This document shows positions 26,832-37,871 of a DNA stretch of 64,000 nucleotides, piece by piece (position 1 is the first letter of the stretch; the number at the start of each line of letters is the position of its first letter). Position numbers and translations under genes: made by a program. The notes under the pieces were generated by a model. The model searched no databases. It saw nothing but the letters and a program-made list of their open reading frames with translations, and had not been told where the DNA came from. This DNA is from Spirosoma telluris (GTDB taxonomy: Bacteria; Bacteroidota; Bacteroidia; Cytophagales; Spirosomataceae), in contig QLII01000001.1 of the NCBI GenBank assembly GCA_003259005.1, forward strand, positions 4,480,501-4,544,500, given 5' to 3'.

Positions 26832-27533
26832 ATGCACATTATGGCCCTTATGATGATTGATCTCAAAACCGTGTTCCTGGCTGATTTAGACTGGAGTTTA
26901 GCTCTACAAATTGTTCTGCGAACCTTAATCATGTTTTCAGTCATTCTAATTTTCTTACGACTCTCAGGCAAAAAAGGGGTTAGCCAGTTGTCAATCTTTG
27001 AGGTCGCTATTATCATTGGGCTGGGTTCGGCTGCAGGCGATCCGATGGTCAATCCAGATAATGCCATTGTACCCGCCCTAATAGTCTTTGCCACTATTCT
27101 ACTGTTTTATCGGTGCATCACTTGGATGGCCTCCCGAAACGAACAGTTTGAAACCTTGTTGGAAGGTGATCCGGTCTATGTCATTGAGGAGGGTGTCTTT
27201 GTCTTGGATTCGGGGGAGAATACATTTGCCAAGGATGAGTTTTTTGCTGAGATGCGGCAACAGAATATTGAGCACCTGGGGCAGGTACAAACCGCTATTC
27301 TAGAAACGAACGGGAATCTTAGTTTTTTTTACTACGCCGACGAAGACGTCCAGCCGGGTTTACCAGTGATGCCCAAACTGTACCACAAAAAAAGCAGCTC
27401 ATTAAGTCAAGGTGGACAATACGCCTGTACAACTTGCGGCCAGATCGAGCAGATAACAGCTAGTCATCATACGTGTCCGCGCTGTCAGCAAACGGAATGG
27501 GTCCAAGCTGTTCAGACCCAGCGCAGAACTTAG
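26832..27533 (+). CDS. DUF421 (YetF-like) membrane protein with C-terminal zinc ribbon
   Basis: About 233 residues. Three N-terminal membrane helices (ALQIVLRTLIMFSVILIFLRL; IFEVAIIIGLGSAAG; AIVPALIVFATILLFY), then the DUF421 core with LLEGDPVYVIEEG and a motif around ELRQQNIEHLGQVQ. The C-terminal tail has CTTC and CPRC pairs (about 200-225), a zinc ribbon. Function of the family is unknown; membership in spore or stress operons is known in Firmicutes. ATG 26832 is preferred over upstream TTG 26817. Confidence 0.8.
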   Translation: MHIMALMMIDLKTVFLADLDWSLALQIVLRTLIMFSVILIFLRLSGKKGVSQLSIFEVAIIIGLGSAAGDPMVNPDNAIVPALIVFATILLFYRCITWMASRNEQFETLLEGDPVYVIEEGVFVLDSGENTFAKDEFFAEMRQQNIEHLGQVQTAILETNGNLSFFYYADEDVQPGLPVMPKLYHKKSSSLSQGGQYACTTCGQIEQITASHHTCPRCQQTEWVQAVQTQRRT

Positions 27534-27768
27534 GAATAGCATGCGATTAACCTGATCGTCCAATAAACGCTCGTTTCCATCGGTATTCACCATTTACGAA
27601 AAATAAAGTCGTTGATCGACAATCGTATGGTACAGGTTGGGTTGGACAGCTAGAAAAATCAGCCTTTTGTAAGATTAACCTTGTTACCTTTTTAGGCAAA
27701 TGTTACTTAGCTTTTTTAGTAAAATGTAGCAAATCCAGTTATCCAAAATAGTCTAATCCTTGGACGTT

Positions 27769-29106
27769 TTAAGGATGTTGCTGTTTCAGCAATTGCTGAA
27801 AATCCACACGTTTTCGCAACCGCTGCCAGCGGGCGTCTGCCTGGTAGGCCTGGGCCGACACCCCTTCTGATTTTTGAGGGGATTTTAACGCCTTTCCTAG
27901 ATAGACTACGGCCAGTGAATCTCTGCCCTGAAGGCTATGCAGTTCAGCCAGGGAGTCCCAATAGTCGCCTACCTGTCCCGCTTGAGAAATGGCAATGCGC
28001 AGAGCCTCTTCTGCTTTTTTAAAATCTCTACGAGCCATGTAGCCATAGGCTAATATATTATAAATGGGAGCGCTCAGTCTAGTCTCTATAGGATTGTGCT
28101 CCACCAGATGAATTAGGGATTCAACGTCATTTTCCCGGGCATAGAACCCGGCTAAATAAAAATTAGCAGTCTGAGCCATATTATCAGCCTGGGACGGTAG
28201 GCCTGGCTCACTGACTTTACGCATGTTTTCGACAAATAACTGCTTGTATTTTCGGGTCGTTGCTGAATCGGCCTTACTATGAGAGCCTAAGGTCATATAA
28301 ATTTCTGCCCGGGTATAATAAGCCAACTTGTCATTAGGGAATTGCCTGGCTGCACTATCCGACCAAGCAAAGGCTTCTTCATAGTTCAGACTATTTAAAG
28401 CCACGGCAACTGAAGTCATATAGAAATAATAATCGGTCATCAACTCCCGATGTTTTTTCAGGTACGTATATACCTTATCCACCATCACCGAATCTTTCTT
28501 GATCATATAATACGTAATCAAGGCTTTCGGTGAGCGCACCTTCATAATTTCCAGCGCGGCTTTATGAATCAGGTTTTGAGCGGGTTCGTGCCGACTGATA
28601 GCCAAGGGCTGGGTAATTTGGTCAGATACCTGTATAGATACGTGTTGACTCGAGTCGCTGAGGGTAATGTATCCCCCGATGGTTTTATCTTGCTTGCCCA
28701 GCAGGGCCAGAATGGATTTAGTAACGGCCCGAAGATTAAACCCTTCAACGGAAAGCTCATTCAAAAACTCCGTATTATCGTCATTACTGCCCACCATAGA
28801 CCGATTCATGCCATAAATACTGTCCATGATGGCGTCGATCTCGTCGAGAATGGCTTGTTTGACAACTTCACCGCTGTAGCCCTGTTCTACCCATGCGGGG
28901 GGCACTCTAAAGTCCTGCACATAGTAAATGGTTTTCTTATACTCCTTGCGCAGGTAAATACAAAACGCAATAAACAGGCTTAACCAAAGCAGTTTTACGC
29001 CGACACCAAACCATTTTTCAAATAATTCAAACCAGGCTAATTGTTGAAGGCTTTTTAAGAAGGATCTGACCCGTCCAGTGGTTGGACTAATAGCGTTACG
29101 TTCCAC
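27769..29106 (-). CDS. Membrane-anchored TPR protein of unknown function
   Basis: 445 residues. One N-terminal membrane helix (VKLLWLSLFIAFCIYL, about 38-53), then a soluble part with a mixed domain (about 60-200) and TPR-like helical repeats toward the C-terminus (YEEAFAWSDSAARQFPNDKLAYYTRAEIY; FKKAEEALRIAISQAGQVGDYWDSLAELH). TPRs mediate protein contacts. No enzymatic motif and no informative neighbour. Confidence 0.7.
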   Translation of the reverse strand: MERNAISPTTGRVRSFLKSLQQLAWFELFEKWFGVGVKLLWLSLFIAFCIYLRKEYKKTIYYVQDFRVPPAWVEQGYSGEVVKQAILDEIDAIMDSIYGMNRSMVGSNDDNTEFLNELSVEGFNLRAVTKSILALLGKQDKTIGGYITLSDSSQHVSIQVSDQITQPLAISRHEPAQNLIHKAALEIMKVRSPKALITYYMIKKDSVMVDKVYTYLKKHRELMTDYYFYMTSVAVALNSLNYEEAFAWSDSAARQFPNDKLAYYTRAEIYMTLGSHSKADSATTRKYKQLFVENMRKVSEPGLPSQADNMAQTANFYLAGFYARENDVESLIHLVEHNPIETRLSAPIYNILAYGYMARRDFKKAEEALRIAISQAGQVGDYWDSLAELHSLQGRDSLAVVYLGKALKSPQKSEGVSAQAYQADARWQRLRKRVDFQQLLKQQHP

Positions 29107-29595
29107 GTTTTATATTACAAAAAACTTTGTGTTTATGAGCATAATGATTTCCAGGTAAGCAAGATAAGGAAACGAGGCAGCAAATACGGGTCGTCTCCAA
29201 TAAGTTGTTCGCACTATTTCTCTACCCGCCATTATGGAATGGCACTGGTCAGAAATTAGTTTTTGTAGCCTGTCAAAGGAGGCCTTGTTGATATATCTTT
29301 TTGATATGGAGCAAACAAAATATAATAACAAGAGCGTTTAATAAGAACTTATCACTTGCTACCCTTGATTGAAAAAAGCGCTATTCGCAGTAATACGTTT
29401 TACCGTAATCCACTTCAGTATCCTGACCAGCTATTCGGCACTCTGCAATGGATGGCTTATACAGTACCTCTAAACGGCTTCAATCTTATATAATCTTCCT
29501 TTTTATTCCCTGCTCTACTCCCTAAATGGGTGAGAACAGAAATAGATTACGTTTTGACGGTATTAGTATTGGCAAACTAATTGGAACGACTAAAC
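29107..29595. other. Gene-poor stretch
   Basis: About 490 bases between the TPR and VOC genes. Only short, low-quality ORFs are present and I see no RNA gene, palindrome or convincing promoter. Confidence 0.5.
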
Positions 29596-29973
29596 ATGAA
29601 AAAAGTAACGGCAATAGGAGGCATCTTCTTCAAATGCGATGACCCGAATCGCATGAATGAGTGGTATGCCCGTCATCTGGGTTTACCAGTGACGGCGTAC
29701 GGAACCATGTTCAAATGGCGCGATGCCGAAGAGCCCAGCAAAGAAGGAACTACGGTTTGGGCCACCTTTGGCAAAGACACGACTTACTTTGGGCCCTCGG
29801 CAAAGGAATTTATGATCAATTACCGGGTTGAGCAGCTCGACGAATTGGTTGAGCAGCTAAAAAGTGCGGGGGTGACCATTCTGGATGAAATTGCGGTTTC
29901 TGAGTACGGAAAATTTGTCCACATCTTGGATCCTGAAGGGAACAGCATCGAATTGTGGGAGGAAGTTGGTTAG
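29596..29973 (+). CDS. VOC-superfamily (glyoxalase/bleomycin-resistance-like) protein
   Basis: 125 residues from ATG 29596 (MKKVTAIGGIFFKCDDPN); the TTG at 29581 is less likely. It has two beta-alpha-beta-beta-beta halves: MNEWYARHLGLPV and, at the C-terminus, HILDPEGNSIELWE with the conserved metal-ligand Glu. Single-domain VOC proteins act as dimeric metal enzymes or binding proteins; the substrate is unknown. Confidence 0.82.
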   Translation: MKKVTAIGGIFFKCDDPNRMNEWYARHLGLPVTAYGTMFKWRDAEEPSKEGTTVWATFGKDTTYFGPSAKEFMINYRVEQLDELVEQLKSAGVTILDEIAVSEYGKFVHILDPEGNSIELWEEVG

Positions 29974-30110
29974 TTTTTGTCTACGCTGTCAGACGTGTTC
30001 ACCCTAGACGCCTTTGTCATGAGGAATCCGTTATAAGTTAGCAAACAGGCGGTTCAATTAAACATTGGAATGTTTCGACAAAAAACGAGCGATTTTGGTT
30101 GGGTAGCCGA

Positions 30111-31879
30111 TTACTCTAAAGCGGTAAGCAAGAGCGCTTTTACTTCTGCCACCTGCCCGTTGGGGACTGATCTTGCCTGCAGCAAAATCCGGTGATGACC
30201 AGCAGGCAACTTAAGTTTGCCCAACGCCAGCCACGCCCAGGGCTTTTCATAAACTTCTTTACGAGGAATCCGGTCCGGGCTGGGCGTCAGGGGCGGGTCG
30301 AAACTGGCTCGTATCGTTTGTTGAAGAGTCTTATTGGTGGCTGTAATGGTCAGCAGTGTTCCAACAGCGGCAGTCGGAGCGGTGTATTGAAGACTCAATT
30401 GATATACACCCGGTCTATCTACGGTCACATCCCACCAAATTGAATCGGCGGGTGACTGCCAGTTTATGAGCCAGTCATTCGCCCAGCCGTTGCCCTGTTT
30501 GTAGCGTACCTTACCCGAAAAATGGGCTTCCGGGGCTTGCAACAACACCCGTCGATCCGCCACTGGAACCGGCCGGGAAAGACTTATCGTTTGGGACACG
30601 TCTCTGAACCAGTGCTCGTAGGTAGTTTGCAGGGTTTGCACATGTTGTGGCTGCCTGGCGGCTAGATCCGTCGTCTGCGACGGATCATCAAGCATATCGT
30701 ACAAATGGATTTGCCCCTTTTGTTGAACCAACCGATACTGAGCCGTTCGAACCGCCCCTGGCTCGGCTGGAAGGCCGTCTGCGCTCATCCCGGCAACGTG
30801 GGTGAACAGCATGCGATCGGGCAGCGTATCGGTCTGGCCCCGCAACAGGGGCGCCAGGCTGCGGCCATCAATGGGGTTGGCGGGTGTAAAGCGCAAATCA
30901 CACAAACCGACCAGCGTCGGTAATAGATCGATGTGGGCCGTATTGGGGCGTATACGGGTTTCAGGACGTATCTTACCCGGCCATCGCATGAAGAGCGGCA
31001 CGCGCACGCCCCCTTCATCGACTGAGCCTTTGATGCCTTTCATCTCCCCATTGAAGCGGTGGCCGTTAGGACCGTTATCGGTTGCAAACACCACAATCGT
31101 GTTTTGGGCCAAACCCAACTGGTCCAGTTTGGTCAACAGCCGCGCCACGTTATCATCGACGTTTTCAACCATGCCGTAGATACTGGCTTGCTCATCGTCG
31201 AGGCCTTTGGCTTTATACTTATCAAAATACCGGTCCGCCACCTGGTGGGGGCTGTGGGGGGCATTGAAGGGCACATAACAGAAAAAAGGTTTGGTTTTAT
31301 GCTGACTGATAAAGTTCAGGGCGGCATCGGTCAGTACGTCGGTGATGAACCCTTTGGTAGATACCATCCGGTCGTTATGCTGCAAGTCGGTATCGAAGTA
31401 ATTATTCCAATGGCCCGCACAAAAGCCCAGAAACTCATCGAATCCCTGACTATTGGGGTCTTCGGGGGCATGTTCTCCGTTATGCCATTTGCCAAAACAG
31501 CCGGTGACATATCCGTTCTGGCGGAACACCTCGGCCAGAGTGAGTTCCGTGCTACGCATGCGTTCCCACCCTGGGAGACCGAAACCGTACCCGTGCGGAG
31601 GTGGTAGCGGCCCGTGAGCAGGCTGGCGCGGGTGGGGGCGCAAAGCGGGCTGACGAAGAAGTGCTCGAACCGAGCTCCGCTGCGGGCCAGCTGGTCGAGA
31701 TTCGGTGTTTCGACAAATCGATTTCCATGTAGGCTCAGGTCACCCCAGCCCTGGTCGTCGGTCAAGATGAACAGTACGTTGGGTCTTGCAGGGTCTGGTG
31801 AGGTGCTATTAGAGGGTCCCCAAGTGATCCATGCGCCGATGAGGAGCGCAACCATGCCTGTCCAAAATGGGATTTTCAT
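30111..31879 (-). CDS. Type I sulfatase (formylglycine-dependent), split by one apparent indel
   Basis: About 589 residues after joining, from ATG 31879. A signal/anchor (WTGMVALLIGAWI) is followed by the metal-binding NVLFILTDDQGWGD and the CxPxR motif CAPTRASLLTGRY, Cys at about 80, which is matured to formylglycine. Further blocks: GKWHNG, FFCYVPFNAPHSPHQ, ATDNGPNGHR and NTAHIDLLPTL. A C-terminal beta-rich domain (about 400-580) follows. The break is in the CCC at 31569-31571; one more base links VSVSQG to WERMRSTELTL. It should hydrolyse sulfate esters of glycans. No maturase or glycan cluster is next to it. Confidence 0.83.
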
Positions 31880-32104
31880 CAATAAGAGTGGATAAGCGAT
31901 TCCAAGCCGGTTTATGACGATTCAGCGTCTGGGGCTAGTCAGTTGATAAAAGAAAATAGGTTCCTTCTTTACTGGAAATTGTTCTCAAAACGTCTGCTCG
32001 AAGAATTAATTACATAATCGCTCCTCCGTCGCTTGTTAAGAGCGTTTTCAACCTGGCTATTAAAGAACAAGCTGATTTGCTACCCATTCCACATACGAAG
32101 TAGG

Positions 32105-32902
32105 TCACAGCTTTAATTCTCGGTAGAAATTTCCAATCAGTTTGATTACTAACCCAGGCTTGTCATTAGGAATATTATGTGAGCTTCCTTTGGCTAAAAC
32201 CAATTTTCGATTTTTATTGGCATGAACAAGATTGCGCTGAGCGGTTTGAAACCGCTCATTTTCTTTTGCTTCTAGGAATGGACCTGTCTCTGCCATAACA
32301 TTCAGAATGGGGATACCAGGCGGCAATGGCAACTGCCTAACGTAGTTGCTAGTTTGTTCCATGTTGGCCAGCAGGTGGTATAAATTTATATAGCCACCTT
32401 CAAAATCTTTGCGATCAAGAGTCTGAAAGTATTTTCTAGCAGAGGCCATATCTTCATAAGATGGTATTCTCGGGTCAAGTAAAACTATGCCTTTCACTTG
32501 ACCGGAATGCCGTGCTGCGAATACCCGGTTATAGAACCCACCAAGTGAATGACCAACAAGAAGAAAATTGGCATTTTTATAGCCGAAAGCGGTCAGAGCT
32601 GCCTCCAAACTTTTGATTTCCTGCAATATTGAATAGTTGGTTGTATCAAGAGTGCTTTTACCAAAACCAGCCCGATCGTAAGTAATTACGGTGGTTTGAA
32701 GCTGATAATGCAGGACGGTGGCAATGGAATCCCATTGCGAGGCATCTAGTCCTCCTCCTGATTCGAAAAGTATCGGAGTTCCTTTACCCTCTAGAATTTT
32801 GACATGAAGTGAGTAAGGACTCACCTTAATTAGTGTATCTAGTCGCTGCGCATCCACGTTTCCAGCGACTAGCAGCATGACGAAGAGAATGCGAAAGATC
32901 AT
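32105..32902 (-). CDS. Secreted alpha/beta hydrolase
   Basis: 265 residues with a signal peptide ending NVDAQ. Oxyanion region ILFESGGGLDASQWD, nucleophile elbow LVGHSLGG (Ser119), acid in IVLLDPRIP and the C-terminal histidine in GSSHNIPND. A typical alpha/beta hydrolase of about 250 residues; the substrate is unknown. Confidence 0.82.
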   Translation of the reverse strand: MIFRILFVMLLVAGNVDAQRLDTLIKVSPYSLHVKILEGKGTPILFESGGGLDASQWDSIATVLHYQLQTTVITYDRAGFGKSTLDTTNYSILQEIKSLEAALTAFGYKNANFLLVGHSLGGFYNRVFAARHSGQVKGIVLLDPRIPSYEDMASARKYFQTLDRKDFEGGYINLYHLLANMEQTSNYVRQLPLPPGIPILNVMAETGPFLEAKENERFQTAQRNLVHANKNRKLVLAKGSSHNIPNDKPGLVIKLIGNFYRELKL

Positions 32903-33026
32903 TATCGGAAAATCAGATAGGATGGGTTAAATATAGGGCCAATATTGAAGACTCCTATTGTGACATTGCAACGGGTTTTGCCTTCTAAAACGCCCATTTA
33001 CGAAGCAACCATTATTTTGTTTCTTG

Positions 33027-33248
33027 TCAAGCTACGTAGCAGTAAACCGTCGCTCGGCTGAGATGAAACAACTGACCAATCTCTAAAATCGTATGGGTTT
33101 TAAAAGTATGCATGGACTTCACGGCTCGTGCTTTCACTTGGGCCTCGGCAGTAAGTCCTTTCGGTCGGCCGCCTATTCGTCCCCTGGCACGTGCTGGGAC
33201 CAAGCCCGCTTTGGTACGTTCACGCATCAGATCGCGCCGGGTGGCCCT
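33027..33248 (-). pseudogene. C-terminal remnant of a serine resolvase/invertase
   Basis: The minus strand reads RRDLMRERTKAGLVPARARG, GGRPKGL, then an HTH ending LSRATVYCYVA: the end of the catalytic-domain linker and the DNA-binding domain of Hin/Tn3-type serine recombinases. The whole catalytic domain is missing; an in-frame stop lies just upstream of 33248. It is a scar of a mobile element in the accessory block. Confidence 0.78.
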
Positions 33249-33509
33249 CTCAGGTAGCTATTTTAGACGATTGGTTTAATTGGAGTCTATTAATAACCAG
33301 TTTAGTAAAAAACAACTTACATTTGATTCTATCGGGTTAACTTGGCTTTATCTGGCTTAGTACCCCCTAGTCGATGTGTTTTTCTGGCCCAATTGGATCA
33401 GGCATCCACAAAATAGCTAGTCCCTCTAAATCCTTCGAAAGGGTAAGGGGCTGGGTTTCGAGCAACTACAAAAAGCTAAATAGTAGCGACTAAGCACCGG
33501 TTTACGTGT
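33249..33509. other. Gene-free stretch before the histidine kinase
   Basis: About 260 bases with no supported gene; it must hold the promoter of the histidine kinase gene, but no consensus pair was recognised. Confidence 0.4.
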
Positions 33510-36500
33510 ATGGAAATGCCTATCCAACCCTACCCCATAACGGGGTTTGCTGAACTTACCCCCAGCCCACGTACCCTGCTATTTTTTACCCCCTGCTTAA
33601 TGGACAAGGCCAGTTAGTGGACTTACAGTTACACCCCAGGGAGTCACTTGCTGATAGGCCCATACAGCAAAGGGTTTATCTGTCTGACTGGATGTCTCCC
33701 CAGGTCAGCTCTTCTCTGAACGACTTGTGGCTGTCGTTGGAAAAGGGTAGCCCTTGTCGTCTTACCTACCAGCCGACACCCACCACGTCGGGACAAGCAA
33801 CGGTCACACCCATTAACGGGGGTATTTAGTCGAGTTTTTACCCCTGACCCGGCCCTGCCTGCCAACTCTCTGGGAGAATCAAGGAGTACCCAGCTCCCGG
33901 GGATGAGCGCCATCTATGGAACCCCTCCTTGCTTCAATCGCTATACCAACGCCTTCCCGACCAGCAAGTCATTATTTATGCCTATGAGCCACGAGAGCAG
34001 ACGCTTCAGGCGCTAAACCAAAAGGTCGGGGATAAACGGCCAATCCTTATTCCCCTGGCTGGCATCCAGATGCTCCGGGAGCAACACATGATTCATTGTC
34101 AGCAACTCGAGGCTCACACCCCGGGCATAGCGTCCCTGCTGGGTTTGTTTGAAAACGGCTATCGTTCTTTTGTGATGGTGCCCCTGCTTAAGGACGAGCA
34201 GTTACTGGGTGCCCTGGTAGTAGCCCATGAGCAGGCCCATTTTTTTACCAGCCGCCATCGGAAACGTATCCAGCAACTGGGCACGGAATTGACTGCTAGC
34301 CTTTCGTTCCGGTTAAACCCACCCTCAAGCCTCCCCCGCCACCGAAGGCCACTCCTCAAGTACTGGAAGCCATTCTATCCCATACACCGGTGGGACTAGC
34401 CCTTTTCCAACCCCTTAAAGAAGGGGAACGAATCGTTAATTTCGTCTGTGTGGTGAGCAATCCGGCTAATGCCGCCCTAATGGGGCACCGCCTGACGGAC
34501 ATGGTGGGTCAAACCCTTAAAACCTTGTTTCCCGGCACCCTACAAATCGGCCTTTTTGAACGGCTGGTGCAGGTCGCTCAACGTGGGATACCCCAACACT
34601 ACCAGCAACAGGCTGAGTTGGCGGGCATGTCGATGTGGGGGCGCTTTTCCTTAGTCCGGGTGGGCAAGCAGGTGCTGGTCACGGTCACGGATATAACGGA
34701 GCTCAAACTAACTCAGGCCCGGCTGGATCATAAAAATGTTCAGTTAGAGCAACGAGTTGTGGCGCGTTCCAAACAGATTCATAATCTGACGGTGCTGCAA
34801 AATGCCATCCTCAAACACGGGGGGCAAGCCATTATCTCCACCAGCATCGATGCGGTCATCCAAACGGCCAATCAGGCTTGTGAAAAATTACTGGGCTATT
34901 CCCCGCAAGAACTACTCGGGCAGTTCGTTCAGGTGCAGCCGGGCACTGACGACAGTCCGTTTCCGGTCATTTCCTTTCAATCCAGCCGACCAGCCACTGG
35001 AAATCCAGCCACTATCCTGCAGCAGACCCTCAATGGGGAGAGCTATCGCTACCTGGAAGGGGGGCTATCACCAAAATGGGGGCTTCCGTTCCCATACTGT
35101 TAGCCGCTATTGCTTTGCAGGATGAGCAGGGAACCACCATCGGTTACCTGGGAATTGCCTCCAATATCTCGGCCTTAAAGACGGCCCAGGCCCGGCTTCT
35201 CCAGAAGGACCGGGAACTGAGTACCTTCTTTGAGAATGCCCTGGACATGCACTGCATTTCCGACAGCGGGGGCGTCATCTCGACGGTCAACAAGGCCTTT
35301 CAAGCCACCCTGGGCTACTCGGTTGCTGAGCTTAAGGCGATTCCTTTTTTACACTTGATTCATCCCGACGAACAAAAATGGGTGTACCAGAATCGACTGC
35401 AATCGATCCTCCAGCAACCCGTTCGCAACCAGATCAATCGAATGCGTTGTAAGGACGGTACCTACCGAATCATTGAGTGGAATGCTATTGCGATTGATGA
35501 GGTGGTGTACGGATCGGCTCATGACATCACCGAACGCCAACAGACCGAACAGGACTTAAGGAGCCTCTCGCAGCGGTTGCAGTTGGCGACCCAGGCCGCT
35601 GGCCAGGGCATCTGGGAAAGTAATCTGGAAACAGATAGCTTGATTTGGGACGATCGGATGTGGGCCTTGCATGGCCTGGAGCCTGGCCGACCGGATTGGA
35701 GCTTTAAGTCGTATCTAAACCTGATCTATCCCGATGATCTGGCCGCTTTTTTGGCGCAGTCTCACTTGAGTCAATCGGGGATAAGATCTGGAACCTGACC
35801 CGGATTGTACGTCCGGATGGGGCCATCCGCTATATTGAAACCAATGGTCTGCTGATAAAGAACCCACAAGGGCAACCGGTTCAAGCCATCGGGGTGGCCT
35901 GGGATGTAACCGATCGGAAGCTGGCTGAAGAAGCCCTGCGGGAGAGCGAACAGCGGTTTCGGGAGATTGCCGATAATGTCGATGAAGTGTTTTGGATACA
36001 CTCGGCTAACCCGTTTCGTTTACTGTATATCAACCCAGCCTATGAACGGATCTGGAACCGTACTCGTCAGAGTATCTATGACGATCCTACTTCCTTTATG
36101 GAAGGAATTTTGGAAGAAGATCGGCCTGCCATGATTGATTTTTTTCAATCATACCTAGCTGGTCAGGAAGGTCAACTGGAGTACCGGTTACAGCGGCCCG
36201 ATGAGTCAATAGCCTGGTTGTCAGTTCGCACGTTTATCATTCGTAATGGGACCGGCAATCCTGTCCGCTATATTGGGATCGTCAATGACATCACCAGCCA
36301 GAAAGAAAAAGAACTGGTCCTTCACCAATCCCTCCTGCGGGAACAGGAGCTCAACCAGCTCAAATCCCAGTTTGTCTCCACGGCCTCCCATGAGTTCCGT
36401 ACTCCCTGACCACCATTCAAACCAGTACGGAACTAATCGAGATGTATCTGGATGTACCAACCAGCCAGGCCTCGATCCGAGGGCATATCGGCGTGATTTA

Positions 36501-37038
36501 CAAGGAGATCGAGCACGTGAGTGAGCTACTTTCGGATATGTTGACCATTAGTAAAATTGAAGCGGGTCGGGTCAGCTTCCATCCCCGCTGGCTGGACCCC
36601 ATCGAGTTCTGTTCCCAGTTAATAACTACCCACTTTAGTGCCCGCAGTGACCACCGGCGGGTGCAGCTTGAGCGGGTGGGGGCACCTTACCGGGCTTATC
36701 TGGATGAGAAACTGATGAGTCATGTGCTGATTAATTTAGTGTCCAATGCGTTTAAATTTTCTACCCAGAATCCCCGATTGATCATACGTTTTGGGATCAG
36801 TGACTTACGGCTGGAGGTGACCGATTCGGGTATTGGCATACCGGCTGGGGATATGGCTAACTTATTTCAGGCTTTTTTCCGGGCTAGTAACACGATCGGC
36901 ATACCGGGGACGGGGTTAGGGCTGGTCATTGCCCGCCAGTATGTGGAGCTACATAAGGGGCGGCTTACGGTCCAGAGTAAAAACAAAAAAGGAAGCACCT
37001 TTACTATTTGGTTACCACATGTACCGGAAGACGTTTAG
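33510..37038 (+). CDS. Large multi-PAS hybrid-type sensor histidine kinase, split by about seven apparent indels
   Basis: About 1180 residues when frames are joined. Start ATG 33510 (MEMPIQPYPITGF). Order: N-terminal PAS-like part, a GAF-like domain (about 33900-34320), PAS domains with linkers ending in the characteristic DITELK, ASNISALKTAQ, AHDITERQQTEQ, AWDVTDRKLAEE and VNDITSQKEKE, then HisKA with SHEFRTPLTT (phospho-His) and HATPase with LVSNAFKFS, DSGIGIP and GTGLGLVI. No membrane helix is seen, so it is cytosolic. Breaks lie in the runs at 33589-33593, 33818-33822, 33899-33902, 34315-34320, 35059-35064, 35777-35780 and 36404-36406; the one at 33818 may be two bases. It pairs with the response regulator downstream. 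Signal unknown. Confidence 0.78.
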
Positions 37039-37094
37039 CCACTGGTAGTCGACTATAAGTTTTTGAATCAACTGTGCTTTTTGCGCGTCTACGT

Positions 37095-37871
37095 ATGCCG
37101 ACTCACATCCTATTGATTGAAGATGAAGAGCAAATTCGAAAAAACTTGCTGGAAATTCTACAGCTGAAGGGCTATCAGGTTACGGCGGGAGCCGACGGTC
37201 TGGAGGGTATCCAGTTAGCCAACCAACAACCGCCGGATTTAATCCTTTGTGATATCATGATGCCCCAGTTGAGTGGGTATCAGGTATTAGCCCATATTCG
37301 AACGCAAGAATCGTTAAGGAGTGTTCCCTTTATTTTCTTAACGGCCAAATCGGACATGGTGGATTTGCGGCAAGGGATGGAGTTGGGGGCCGATGATTAC
37401 CTGACCAAACCCTTTAGCACCAAAGATCTGCTGGGGGCAATCGAGAGTCGTCTCAAACGGCATCAACCCAAGCCCACCCCTCAACCCTCGCCCAGTTGTC
37501 TACTGACAATTCAGGGGCATGCAGAGGGCGGGAGTATGATCCTAAGCGTAGCCGATTGTCTTTACTTTTATGTGCACACCAGCGCCTATTACGTGTGCCA
37601 TCCGCTGGGGATCTTTCAGATCGACTTAACTATGGCTGAATTAGCGGCCCAACTCGATTCGACCCAATTTTTCAGGGCGAATCGCCAGGTGATCCTTCAC
37701 CGCAAAAGCATCCAAAAATATGCCTATTGGCAACAGGGAAAGTATTGTCTATTTCTAAGCGATGGCGCAAAAGCTAAGGAATTTATTATACCCAAAGCTC
37801 GATTTAGACAATTAAAAAAGTGGTTAGCTGGCGGGTCTGTTCGCTTCGAATCAAATCTTACCGACTCTTGA
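37095..37871 (+). CDS. LytTR-family response regulator
   Basis: About 258 residues from ATG 37095. Receiver domain: acidic pair EDEE (10-12), phospho-acceptor D53 in LCDIMMPQ, then LTAKSD and the conserved Lys in YLTKPFS. A Pro-rich linker leads to a LytTR DNA-binding domain (VADCLYFYVHTSAYYVC; MAELAAQLDSTQFFRANRQVILHRKSIQ). LytTR regulators bind direct repeats upstream of their targets. It follows the histidine kinase by 56 bases and is its likely partner. The 3' end overlaps the convergent Ig-repeat gene by 14 bases. Confidence 0.88.
   Translation: MPTHILLIEDEEQIRKNLLEILQLKGYQVTAGADGLEGIQLANQQPPDLILCDIMMPQLSGYQVLAHIRTQESLRSVPFIFLTAKSDMVDLRQGMELGADDYLTKPFSTKDLLGAIESRLKRHQPKPTPQPSPSCLLTIQGHAEGGSMILSVADCLYFYVHTSAYYVCHPLGIFQIDLTMAELAAQLDSTQFFRANRQVILHRKSIQKYAYWQQGKYCLFLSDGAKAKEFIIPKARFRQLKKWLAGGSVRFESNLTDS

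Noticed and set aside
29110..29331. 73-codon minus-strand ORF upstream of the TPR gene
   Set aside because: Composition not protein-like, no motif, no recognisable start region.
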